The notes under the pieces: generated by a model
Seen by the model: the letters and a program-made list of their open reading frames with translations, nothing else
What the model was told of the DNA's origin: nothing
Databases searched by the model: none
Assembly: GCF_000021725.1 (NCBI RefSeq)
Contig: NC_012115.1
Location: 328,501 to 392,500 of the forward strand
Length of the DNA stretch: 64,000 bases
Direction: 5' to 3'
Origin: Nautilia profundicola AmH
Lineage (GTDB): Bacteria; Campylobacterota; Campylobacteria; Campylobacterales; Nautiliaceae
Part shown: positions 18,019 to 26,465 of the stretch, in pieces
Layout of the letters: every line of letters begins with the position of its first letter
Numbering within the stretch: position 1 is the stretch's first letter
Made by a program: the position numbers and the translations under genes

Positions 18019-19135
18019 AAAAAAAAGTTTAAGAAGATTTTTATTGATTTATGTTATTTCTACACTTCTACTTGTTGGAATTGGGGAGTGGTTTTATTAT
18101 AAAGCAAAATACCACAGTGAAATAGATTCACAAATATCTCAGCTTAGTAATGAGCTTAAATTATATCTTGCCGAAAACAAAGGGATGTTAAGAAGTTTAA
18201 GATTTTCAAAAAATTATAATATTGGTGATAATATAAAAATAGCCGTTTATAAAGACGGAACATATATGTTCGGAAATTTTAAACCTATGAATATAAAGTG
18301 GAATAGAGAGTTTTGGATTAATGGAAAAAACATTTATTATCTTTATACTATGCCCAAACGATGGGGTAAAGTGGATATTATTGTTACAAAATCTATTAAT
18401 GAAGAAAAAATAAGTGAACTTAAAAAACAACTTATAATATTTAATGTATTTGTTGTGTTTATTGTAATAATAACGGCCTTTATTCTCGGTAAAATATTTC
18501 TAAAACCTCTTAAAAGTAGTATTGAAATGCTTGAAGACTTTATCCGTGATGCAACTCATGAAATGAATACTCCTATCAGTGTGATCCTTACAAACATTGA
18601 AATGTTGAAAATGAAAGATATTGAATCAAAAGAGCTACAAAGAATTGAATTTTCGGCAAAAAGACTTGAAAAGATCTTTAAAGACCTTGCGTTTGTAAGA
18701 CTTAATCATAAACAAAAAAAAGAAATAATATCTATTAATATAAAAGATTTAATTAGAAAGAGAATTGAAATATTCCAAACCCTGCTTGAAAACAAAAAAA
18801 TATCTTTTGACAAATCGTGTGAAGATTTTTATGTAAACGCCGACAGGGAAGATATGATAAGGCTTATCGACAATCTTCTCTCAAACGCTATTAAATATTC
18901 GCCTCAAAATGAAACAATCCACCTTTCTCTTAAAAACGGAATATTTTGTATCGCCAATAAAGGAAAAATAAAAAATTTGGAAAAAATTACAAAGAAATTC
19001 TACAGGGAAAACCAAAACGAAGGAGGTTTTGGCCTTGGGCTTTATATTGTCAAAAAGATCTGCGATTATTACGGCTTTGAGTTTAATATCAAAAACGAAA
19101 ACAGCTTTGTTAAAACTTTTGTCAAATTTAAATAG
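18008..19135 (+). CDS. Sensor histidine kinase
   Basis: The 375-residue kinase starts at TTG within the end of the response regulator gene; a second TTG is the next codon. TM1 is at about residues 10-30 and TM2 at about 141-162, enclosing a periplasmic sensor of about 110 residues. The dimerisation helix is DATHEMNTPISVILTNIEML with His184; N-box MIRLIDNLLSNAIKYSP and G-box NEGGFGLGLYIVKKICDYYG follow. No HAMP domain is obvious, the H-box following TM2 closely. The ligand is unknown. Confidence 0.92.
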   Translation: MLAEKKSLRRFLLIYVISTLLLVGIGEWFYYKAKYHSEIDSQISQLSNELKLYLAENKGMLRSLRFSKNYNIGDNIKIAVYKDGTYMFGNFKPMNIKWNREFWINGKNIYYLYTMPKRWGKVDIIVTKSINEEKISELKKQLIIFNVFVVFIVIITAFILGKIFLKPLKSSIEMLEDFIRDATHEMNTPISVILTNIEMLKMKDIESKELQRIEFSAKRLEKIFKDLAFVRLNHKQKKEIISINIKDLIRKRIEIFQTLLENKKISFDKSCEDFYVNADREDMIRLIDNLLSNAIKYSPQNETIHLSLKNGIFCIANKGKIKNLEKITKKFYRENQNEGGFGLGLYIVKKICDYYGFEFNIKNENSFVKTFVKFK

Positions 19136-19430
19136 AACATTCTTTAAGATTAGGTAAATTTATTTTCATATTTTCAATTTCTTCTAAAGCGGCTTTTTTG
19201 AATCCTGTAACAGGTTTGATTGAATAAAGGACTTTTTTCCCATCTCTTTTTGAGTTTAAAAAGCCGGCATCTTTAAGAATTTTAAGATGTCTTGAAAGAC
19301 GGGACTGAAGCATGTTAAAACTTGCTTCAAGCTCACATACGCAAAGTTCATTATGTTTTAACAGAAATTTTAATATTTTGATCCTTGTTTCATCTTTGAG
19401 TGCGGATACGGCTTTTAAAAAGTCTTCCAT
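19128..19430 (-). CDS. ArsR/SmtB family metalloregulator
   Basis: This 100-residue winged-helix repressor contains HNELCVCELEASFNMLQSRL: the CVCEL site in the recognition-helix region is the arsenic/antimony-type alpha-3 site of ArsR proteins. LSRHLKILKDAGFLNSKRDG is the DNA-reading helix and wing. It lies 2 nt after a TDT-family transporter gene, and a palindrome typical of ArsR targets lies ahead of that operon. Autoregulation is therefore likely. Confidence 0.9.
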   Translation of the reverse strand: MEDFLKAVSALKDETRIKILKFLLKHNELCVCELEASFNMLQSRLSRHLKILKDAGFLNSKRDGKKVLYSIKPVTGFKKAALEEIENMKINLPNLKECSI

Positions 19431-19432
19431 TT

Positions 19433-20443
19433 TTAGCCTTTGAATATTTTTTTTATATTTGTAAATGTTTTAAAAAAAGTAATACACCATATAAAAAATA
19501 ATAACCAAAAAATAAAAAATCCCAAAATACTTATAATTTTAAGATGAAGGATTTTTCCTATTAAATAGGTAGAGGCCGTATAAGCACCTAAAGGGAATAT
19601 AAACGCCCACCATGACATGGTGTAATTGAGCTCGGCTCTTTTAATATATCTTATTGTCATTATAATTGACATTACAAGCCACCACAATCCGAATCCCCAG
19701 AAAATAAGTGAGAATATATAAAAAGGTTCTTTAACCGAAATAAAAGACGTTTTTGAGATAATATTTATGAGTGCAATATTGCCTGCTCCTATAGGTCCTA
19801 AATTAATCCACAAGGTAGGAGCAATGGTTCCAGGCAGTGGAGAATGTAGTATTAGACGGTAAACAATAATTGCCAAAAGCGCAATATATAGGAAAAATCC
19901 TGCACCGTACCCTAAAAAATTGGTGATTGTAATAAGTTCTTTATAAACACCTGTGCTTAAAGGCTCAAAAAAAGCTCCTGCTATGGGAATAACAATAAGA
20001 CCTACAGGAGGAATGTACCATCCGGGATTTATATGACTGATTTCTATTTTTTCATGTGAAAACATAATAAAAGGAATTAAAAAGGCAAAAGCAATCATTA
20101 ATAGTGTTCCAAGAAACCAAAAAATTTCTGCAAGTTGCGTATTATGTAGAATTATTATATAACCTCCTGCTATTACCAGGAAAGCAACGGCTATTGTCGG
20201 ATAAAATGAAGAAATAATCGGATGAAAAAGATCGTCTTTTGCTTTTTCATAAAATAAGAGCCATCTTAAAATCCATAAAACCAAAAACAAAAAAAATATA
20301 AAAAGATTGAACCAAAAAAGAAATATTGACACAGGCAACAAAACAGAAAAATATTCACTGAATAGTTTGCAGCTGATTGCAAGTATGCCTGTTCCCATAA
20401 TACTTGCAAACCAGGAAGGTGCAAAGTTTTTAATATAATCCAT
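19433..20443 (-). CDS. TDT family (TehA/SLAC1-like) anion transporter
   Basis: A 336-residue, ten-helix membrane protein. The start chosen is the ATG directly after AAAGGAGATCAT; the longer frame to 20461 would run through that ribosome site. APSWFASIMGTGILAIS is the typical first helix of the tellurite-resistance/dicarboxylate transporter family. Members include TehA, SLAC1 and the sulfite pump SSU1. Being co-transcribed with an arsenic-type ArsR, it may export a toxic oxyanion; that is inference. Confidence 0.87.
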   Translation of the reverse strand: MDYIKNFAPSWFASIMGTGILAISCKLFSEYFSVLLPVSIFLFWFNLFIFFLFLVLWILRWLLFYEKAKDDLFHPIISSFYPTIAVAFLVIAGGYIIILHNTQLAEIFWFLGTLLMIAFAFLIPFIMFSHEKIEISHINPGWYIPPVGLIVIPIAGAFFEPLSTGVYKELITITNFLGYGAGFFLYIALLAIIVYRLILHSPLPGTIAPTLWINLGPIGAGNIALINIISKTSFISVKEPFYIFSLIFWGFGLWWLVMSIIMTIRYIKRAELNYTMSWWAFIFPLGAYTASTYLIGKILHLKIISILGFFIFWLLFFIWCITFFKTFTNIKKIFKG

Positions 20444-20490
20444 ATGATCTCCTTTTTTCATTTTGCATATTATACATCTAAATTATATAC

Positions 20491-20510
20491 ATATCAAGAT
20501 ATTTTGATAT
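20491..20510. promoter_or_regulatory. Likely ArsR operator
   Basis: ATATCAA-GATATT-TTGATAT is a perfect 7-bp inverted repeat with a 6-bp centre, 48 nt upstream of the TDT transporter start. It fits the ATCAA-N6-TTGAT form seen at many ArsR targets. It may also lie in the promoter of the divergent DUF2202 gene at 20579. Confidence 0.7.
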
Positions 20511-20578
20511 ATAATATGAGTTTACATTCAGTTTATCTGCAGGATTTATAATTTCTAAAACCTTTTAAGGAGGGTGAA

Positions 20579-21508
20579 ATGAAAAGAGTAATTATTCCTG
20601 TAATGGCTGCTTTTTTAAGTATGCCGTTATTTGCAAACACACCGGTTTCTCCGGTAGAAAGAGCGGTTCTTGATATACAAAAATCGGTTCTTAGCATAAG
20701 GGAGAAAAAAGATCTTTTACATATGAGAGAAGAAGAAAAACTTGCACGAGATGTATATCTTACACTGTATAAAAAATGGAAACTGCCGGTATTTAAAAAT
20801 ATAGCAAAAAGCGAAAGCTGGCATATGCATATGATAAAAATAGTGCTTGATAAATACAACCTGCCTGATCCAGTAGCTGAGACGGGCGACAGGGTAGGTG
20901 TGTTTAAAGACGTTAAACTTCAAAAACTTTACAATCAGCTTGTATCACAGGGAGAGAGAAGTCTGATAGACGCTTTGAAAGTCGGAGCGAAAATCGAGGA
21001 TGTAGATATTTACGATTTGCAAAAAGCTCTGGAAAATACCGACAATAAAGACATCTCAATCGTATATCAAAACCTTGAAAAAGGAAGCCGCAACCATATG
21101 AGGGCGTTTGTGGGAATCTTAAGAAGATACGGAAGTGATTATACGCCACAGTTTATCACACTGCAGGAATTTAACGCGATACTCGCAAAAAAACACGAAG
21201 CCGGGATGGTAAACTTTGCTAATTCATCTTCAAATGTAATAGAAGGAGAGGTTGTGAAAGTTTATAAACTTCCAGGGATTGTTAATAAAAAAATCAATTG
21301 GTGGATGATAGACGTAAAAACGAATAATGGAATAGTAAAAGTTGCTGTAACTACGGACTTTTTATATAAAAGCTTGAATATAAAACCGGGAGATACCGTA
21401 ACCGTAAAAGGTTACAGCGGTATTTACAGTTTCGTAACATGTGAAATTGAAGATAAAACAAGCGGATTTAAACTCCAAAACAGATTTAAAAGGTGCAAAA
21501 TTCAGTGA
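20579..21508 (+). CDS. Exported DUF2202 ferritin-like protein with C-terminal extension
   Basis: The 309-residue protein has a signal peptide ending near MPLFANT, then a DUF2202 domain: MREEEKLARDVYLTLYKKW, SESWHMHMIKIVLDKY, TGDRVGVFKDVKLQKLYNQL and GSRNHMRAFVGILRRYG, a likely four-helix ferritin-like bundle. Residues from about 215 form an additional beta-rich domain (IEGEVVKVYKLPG, KPGDTVTVKGYSG) with cysteines, possibly OB-like. A second, shorter DUF2202 gene follows two genes on. The function of DUF2202 is unknown; periplasmic metal handling is possible. Confidence 0.82.
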   Translation: MKRVIIPVMAAFLSMPLFANTPVSPVERAVLDIQKSVLSIREKKDLLHMREEEKLARDVYLTLYKKWKLPVFKNIAKSESWHMHMIKIVLDKYNLPDPVAETGDRVGVFKDVKLQKLYNQLVSQGERSLIDALKVGAKIEDVDIYDLQKALENTDNKDISIVYQNLEKGSRNHMRAFVGILRRYGSDYTPQFITLQEFNAILAKKHEAGMVNFANSSSNVIEGEVVKVYKLPGIVNKKINWWMIDVKTNNGIVKVAVTTDFLYKSLNIKPGDTVTVKGYSGIYSFVTCEIEDKTSGFKLQNRFKRCKIQ

Positions 21509-21597
21509 AAAATGAAAAAGATAGGGTTTAGGATCAATTTTATAGTTGAAGAATTAGAAAATAAACCCCGAATAAAGATTAAAAGGAGACGATTATA

Positions 21598-22362
21598 ATG
21601 AAAAGAAAATGGATAGATCTTTTACTCTTTTACGCAACGGTTATGATAATCATAAGCGGTATAGTTTTGTACATTATGCCGCACGGCCGTGTTGCGTATT
21701 TTACGGGATGGAAGTTTTTGGGCGTTGATAAAGACGGCTGGGATAACATACACGTAATTTTCGGATTTTTAATGGTAATAGTAGCCGTGTGGCATATTGT
21801 AATTAACTGGAAGGTTATGAAAAAATACCTGCTTCAAAAAGAGTCTGTCTTTGCTCTTTTGATTACGGCGGTTGTTACCGTGGGTACTGTTGCAAACATA
21901 CAGCCGTTTAAGAGTGTGAGCGATCTTGAAGAGATGATAAAAGACTCTTGGGATGTGAATAACAAGGCTATTCCTATCTCACACGGTGAGCTTATGAGTC
22001 TTAAAGAGTTTTGCGAAAGACTGAATATCAACCTTGATGTGGCGGTTAAAAAATTAAAAAGTAAAAATTTCACATTCAGCGTAAATGATACGCTTAAAAC
22101 AATCGCCAAAAACAACAACACCACACCTGCGGATATTTACGAAATTATCAAAAACGCCAAAACCGTAACCGCAATGCCCGGCAGCGGATACGGTAAAATG
22201 ACACTCGAAGAAGTGTGTAAAAAAGAGGGAATCAATGTGAACGAATGCCTGAACAAACTGCAAAATAAAGGCATTAAGGCAGGTCCTAAAGAGACGTTAA
22301 GAGAAATAGCGTTTCCTAACGGAGTGACACCGGTTGATATTATCGATATGATTAAAAAATAG
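21598..22362 (+). CDS. DUF4405-type membrane protein with repeated tail
   Basis: The 254-residue protein has an N-terminal DUF4405-like membrane part (about residues 8-98): LLLFYATVMIIISGIVLYIM, GWDNIHVIFGFLMVIVAVWH, then a third helix. His52 and His66 are placed as possible heme ligands, which is inference. The C-terminal part has two copies of an about 50-residue unit (134-187 and 202-253), each with L-K/E-E-x-C and a TPxDI-(Y/I)-x-(I/M)-IK end. It sits between two DUF2202 genes with its own AAAAGGAGA site. Confidence 0.72.
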   Translation: MKRKWIDLLLFYATVMIIISGIVLYIMPHGRVAYFTGWKFLGVDKDGWDNIHVIFGFLMVIVAVWHIVINWKVMKKYLLQKESVFALLITAVVTVGTVANIQPFKSVSDLEEMIKDSWDVNNKAIPISHGELMSLKEFCERLNINLDVAVKKLKSKNFTFSVNDTLKTIAKNNNTTPADIYEIIKNAKTVTAMPGSGYGKMTLEEVCKKEGINVNECLNKLQNKGIKAGPKETLREIAFPNGVTPVDIIDMIKK

Positions 22363-22413
22363 TTTATATTAGGTTTAGGGTGATTAAATAATATTTTGAA
22401 AAAAGGAGATATA

Positions 22414-23025
22414 GTGAAAATGAAATTTTTGGCGTTTATTCTTTTGGCGGTTAATCTTTTCGCACTTACACCGCAGGAGAAAAATGCACTTGAATATATG
22501 TATCAGGAAGAAAAACTGGCACGTGACGTTTATTACGAGCTTGGAAAATTATATCCGAATGTGAGGGTTTTTAATATCTATCGCTCAGAAATAATGCACG
22601 AAAACAGCGTTGCAAACGTACTGAAGCATTACAGAGTGCCTCTTCCTGTAAGAGGGGACAGAGTTGGTGAATTTGCAAACCCGGAGCTTCAAAAACTGTA
22701 TAACGTACTGATGGCAAAAGGTAAAAAATCACTGAAAGACGCACTCGAAGTGGGTATTATGGTTGAGGTTACGGATGTGGAGGATTTGGATAAATATTTA
22801 AATTCCGTTACTTCACCTGACGTAATTGCTTTGTTTAAATTTTTAAGAGCCGGAAGCTATAATCATTACAACGGATTCAACAGAACTCTTATGGCAATTA
22901 CCGGTAAGGGCGCTTGTCAGCTGATGGATAGCAGATGGTGTAAAAATTATCCGTTTCAAAGAGGTATCGGAAGATATTACAGAAATTACTACTGGTTTGC
23001 AGGCAGTGGAATTATGAGAAGATAA
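22414..23025 (+). CDS. Exported DUF2202 ferritin-like protein
   Basis: I take the GTG right after AAAAGGAGATATA as start, giving about 203 residues; an ATG two codons on is also possible. A signal peptide (FLAFILLAVNLFALTP) precedes a DUF2202 domain: YQEEKLARDVYYELGK, SEIMHENSVANVLKHY, RGDRVGEFANPELQKLYNVL and GSYNHYNGFNRTLMAITGKG. The end is rich in Tyr and Arg. It lacks the extra domain of the paralogue at 20579. Role unknown. Confidence 0.82.
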   Translation: MKMKFLAFILLAVNLFALTPQEKNALEYMYQEEKLARDVYYELGKLYPNVRVFNIYRSEIMHENSVANVLKHYRVPLPVRGDRVGEFANPELQKLYNVLMAKGKKSLKDALEVGIMVEVTDVEDLDKYLNSVTSPDVIALFKFLRAGSYNHYNGFNRTLMAITGKGACQLMDSRWCKNYPFQRGIGRYYRNYYWFAGSGIMRR

Positions 23026-23033
23026 GGGCTAAA

Positions 23034-24206
23034 TTAAATAGCCCTTTTAAATTCAGGATAACTTTCAATCCCGCATTCGCTAACGTCAAGTCCTTCAACT
23101 TCGTTGTCTTCATCGGTTCTGAATTTAGTGATTTTGTTAATTACAAAAATAATAATATATGATGCAACAAATGCAAATACAGCCACAACCACAACACCTT
23201 TGATTTGAGCCGCCAAACTAACGCCGCTTCCCCAGATACCTGTTGCAATAGTACCCCAGATACCGTTTACAAGGTGAACTGAAAGAGCACCTACAGGATC
23301 GTCGATTTTTAGTTTGTCAAAGAAAGGAACCGCATAAAATACAAGAGCTCCGCCTATTGCACCGATAATAAGCGCTGCATAAGGACTAACCACATCAGCA
23401 CCTGCTGTAATTGCCACAAGTCCTCCAAGAGCACCGTTTAAAATCATAGTAATATCGAATTTTCTGTATTTAAGATATCCCAAAATCATTACAACAAGTC
23501 CGCCTATCAGACCAGCATTGTTTGTATTCATTACAACTAACGCAACAGTATCGGCATTTTCTTTACTTGAAATGCTACCTACACTTCCACCGTTAAATCC
23601 GAACCATCCGATCCATAACAGTAAAGCACCAAGTACAACAAGAGGAATATTACTTGCAGGAATAACTCTTACTTTTCCGTCTTTTGTGTATCTTCCTTTT
23701 CTCGGTCCGATAATTAAAATAGCCGCAAGAAGCGCCCACGCACCTGTTGAGTGGATTACTGTACTTCCCGCTAAATCATGCATACTTGAAATATCAAGGA
23801 TTGAGCCGCTAAGCATATTAGCACCCCATGTCCAGTTAACTACAAGCGGATAAATCAATCCCGCCATAAACAGTGTGAATATTGCAAGAGGCACTATTCT
23901 TGTTCTCTCACTTACACCGCCGCTCATGATGTTTACGGTTTTACCAACGAATGCCATTTGGAAAAGAAACGCCGCATACATGCTCATGCTGCTACCGTCC
24001 CATCCACCAAAAGCCAATGTATATCCCCATAGGAAAAACACAAGGCTTGCCACGATATAAATCATTGTGTTTACTGTAAGCACCGCAGTTACGTTTTTTG
24101 TTCTTACAAGTCCGGCTTCAAGCATTGCAAAGCCGGGAACCATTAGAATAATAAGAGTAAACGCAAATAGTGCGAAAAAGGTATCAATTACCCATGCAAA
24201 GTCCAT
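23034..24206 (-). CDS. amtB: Ammonium transporter
   Basis: A 390-residue Amt protein with about eleven membrane helices. The family signature appears as MHDLAGSTVIHSTGAWALLA, and the twin pore histidines are in VIHST and LSVHLVNGIWGTI. It lies directly after the PII gene on the same strand, the classical glnK-amtB arrangement, in which PII docks on the transporter when nitrogen is abundant. No sigma-54 site was found upstream. Confidence 0.95.
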   Translation of the reverse strand: MDFAWVIDTFFALFAFTLIILMVPGFAMLEAGLVRTKNVTAVLTVNTMIYIVASLVFFLWGYTLAFGGWDGSSMSMYAAFLFQMAFVGKTVNIMSGGVSERTRIVPLAIFTLFMAGLIYPLVVNWTWGANMLSGSILDISSMHDLAGSTVIHSTGAWALLAAILIIGPRKGRYTKDGKVRVIPASNIPLVVLGALLLWIGWFGFNGGSVGSISSKENADTVALVVMNTNNAGLIGGLVVMILGYLKYRKFDITMILNGALGGLVAITAGADVVSPYAALIIGAIGGALVFYAVPFFDKLKIDDPVGALSVHLVNGIWGTIATGIWGSGVSLAAQIKGVVVVAVFAFVASYIIIFVINKITKFRTDEDNEVEGLDVSECGIESYPEFKRAI

Positions 24207-24246
24207 ATTTTCTCCTTTTAATTTTTCTTATCTACTTAACTACTTA

Positions 24247-24660
<414 letters not shown>

Positions 24661-24679
24661 TTATACAAAAAGGCGAAGG

Positions 24680-24952
24680 ATGAAACACAGTAAGGCTTTT
24701 AAGGAATATTTTTATGAAGTTAAACAGATTGTTGATTATGTTGATCCAGTTAAAATAGGTTATATCAGCGAAGATGAATATGATAACGAATCATACGCAA
24801 TAGCTCATAAAACATATAATAAAAAACTTTCTAAAAGTCAGATTAGTGAAATTGTCAAAGAAGTATTCGTTTATTTTTTTTCGGAAGATTACATCAGTGA
24901 TGAAGAGAGTGAAAAAATAGGGGAGGAGATTTATAAAATCTTAACTTTTTGA
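24680..24952 (+). CDS. Small acidic protein of unknown function
   Basis: I place the start at the ATG after AAAAAGGCGAAGG, giving 90 residues; the frame is open for ten codons more upstream. The protein is helical and charged, [20 protein letters not shown], with a C-terminal half rich in Ser, Glu and Ile ([16 protein letters not shown]). There is no signal or membrane segment. It resembles small helical proteins of the DUF1871 kind only vaguely. Its end overlaps the purT end by 22 nt, convergently. Confidence 0.6.
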   Translation: MKHSKAFKEYFYEVKQIVDYVDPVKIGYISEDEYDNESYAIAHKTYNKKLSKSQISEIVKEVFVYFFSEDYISDEESEKIGEEIYKILTF

Positions 24953-26100
24953 ATTAAAAGTTCGGCCTGTTTAAGGGCTTCTTTCGCCTCTTTGTCGCTT
25001 ACCAAAAGCACTCCCATTCTTCTTCCCGGATGTGCCTCCGGTTTTCCGAATACGATGAATCTTGAATTAACCCTAAACACCGCAGGATCTATTTCAAATT
25101 CCGGCGTGTATGAATCTTTGTCAGCCTTAAACGCCGCGCTGGCACCAGGAGTTAAAAATTCAAATCCTAAAGGCAGGTTAAGAACGGCTCTTATATGAAG
25201 GGCAAATTCACTTTGAGACTGCGTAATTAAAGTTACAAGTCCCGTATCGTGCGGACGAGGGGAAACTTCGCTGAAATAAACCTCATCTCCTTTTACGAAA
25301 AGTTCAACTCCGAATATTCCTCTGCCTCCAAGACCCTCTACGATTTTACGTGCGATTTCTTTGGCTTTATTTAGAGCCGTTTCGCTCATTTCCATTTCCT
25401 GCCATGAGAAGATATAATCCCCGCCGCTTTGTATGTGTCCGATAGGTGGACAGAAAACTATTTCATTATCGTTTTTGGCTGTAAGAAGTGTAATTTCATA
25501 ATCAAAGTGGATAAATTCTTCAACTATCAATTCATCCGCGCTTCCTCTGGCATCCTCTTTTGCGAATTCCCATGCCGTAATTACTTCTTCAGGACTTTTT
25601 ACGATGCTCTGACCATGACCCGATGAACTCATAATAGGCTTTACAACCACAGGATATCCGAGTCTGTCGCATGCCTCTTTAAGGTCTTCATAGGTTGATA
25701 CGAATTCATATTTTGAAGTTTTAAGCCCAAGCTCTTCGGCTGCGAATACCCTTATGTTTTTTCTGTTCATTGTTTTATTTACGGCTTCGGCGTTTGGGAT
25801 TACGTGTATTCCTTCTTTTTCCGCTGTAAAAAGCGCGTCAATATTTATAGCTTCTATTTCCGGCAGTACGTAATCTGGCTTTTCGCGTCTTATGACGTCA
25901 AGAACCTGCTCTTTGTTTTTCATATCGATTACGTATGATTTTTGAGCTACAAGCATTGCAGGTGCGTTTGGATATCTGTCTACGGCGATTACTTCACATC
26001 CGAGGCGGTTTGCCTCAATCGCCACTTCTTTTCCAAGCTCGCCGCTTCCAAGAAGCATTATCTTAACAGAGTTTGATTTAAGAGGTGTGGATAATCTCAT
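24931..26100 (-). CDS. purT: Formate-dependent phosphoribosylglycinamide formyltransferase
   Basis: This ATP-grasp enzyme (389 residues) makes formyl-GAR from formate and ATP in purine synthesis. Features are [72 protein letters not shown] and [17 protein letters not shown], all typical of PurT. The divergent feoA region carries a palindrome. Using formate directly fits an organism with formate metabolism. Confidence 0.96.
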   Translation of the reverse strand: MRLSTPLKSNSVKIMLLGSGELGKEVAIEANRLGCEVIAVDRYPNAPAMLVAQKSYVIDMKNKEQVLDVIRREKPDYVLPEIEAINIDALFTAEKEGIHVIPNAEAVNKTMNRKNIRVFAAEELGLKTSKYEFVSTYEDLKEACDRLGYPVVVKPIMSSSGHGQSIVKSPEEVITAWEFAKEDARGSADELIVEEFIHFDYEITLLTAKNDNEIVFCPPIGHIQSGGDYIFSWQEMEMSETALNKAKEIARKIVEGLGGRGIFGVELFVKGDEVYFSEVSPRPHDTGLVTLITQSQSEFALHIRAVLNLPLGFEFLTPGASAAFKADKDSYTPEFEIDPAVFRVNSRFIVFGKPEAHPGRRMGVLLVSDKEAKEALKQAELLIQKVKIL

Positions 26101-26133
26101 AACCTTCCTTTTTTTTAAATGATTATACCATTT

Positions 26134-26147
26134 TTGATATTTATCAA
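26134..26147. promoter_or_regulatory. Palindrome in the purT/feoA divergent region
   Basis: TTGATA-TT-TATCAA is a perfect 14-bp inverted repeat in AT-rich DNA, 57 nt before the feoA start. Its half-site is like that in Fur boxes of Campylobacter, so iron control of feoAB is a reasonable guess. No regulator is nearby. Confidence 0.4.
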
Positions 26148-26204
26148 GAAATAAAACCGAAACAATTGATATTATACGGACAAATATTTTATAAAAGGGC
26201 TTAT

Positions 26205-26423
26205 ATGAGACTTAACGAATTAAAAATAGGTGATGAAGCCGTTGTTAAAAAAGTATATGCGAAAGAACCTTTAAAAAGCCGTCTGTTTGCATTCGGAATT
26301 GCAAAAGGGCAGAAAGTAAAAGTTCTTAAACACACACTTGCAAAAAACACTTTTGAAATAGAAATAGGCAATACCAAAGTCGCCCTTCGCGATGAAGAGG
26401 CGGCTGAAGTGGAAGTGGAATAA
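26205..26423 (+). CDS. feoA: FeoA family ferrous-iron transport protein
   Basis: The chosen ATG (after AAAAGGGCTTAT) gives 72 residues, the normal FeoA size; upstream codons are open but unlike the family. The SH3-like domain shows [37 protein letters not shown] and [16 protein letters not shown]. FeoA is a cytoplasmic partner of FeoB. A heptanucleotide repeat separates it from feoB. Confidence 0.92.
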   Translation: MRLNELKIGDEAVVKKVYAKEPLKSRLFAFGIAKGQKVKVLKHTLAKNTFEIEIGNTKVALRDEEAAEVEVE

Positions 26424-26424
26424 A

Positions 26425-26465
26425 GTGAACAGTGAAAAGTTGAAAATGAAAAGTTTGGAGGAGAA
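26425..26465. repeat. Heptanucleotide repeat in the feoA-feoB spacer
   Basis: The whole spacer divides into GTGAACA, GTGAAAA, GTTGAAA, ATGAAAA, GTTTGGA, GGAGAA. The last units contain the feoB ribosome site (GGAGGAG), so the repeat carries or was fused to a functional signal. Confidence 0.65.
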
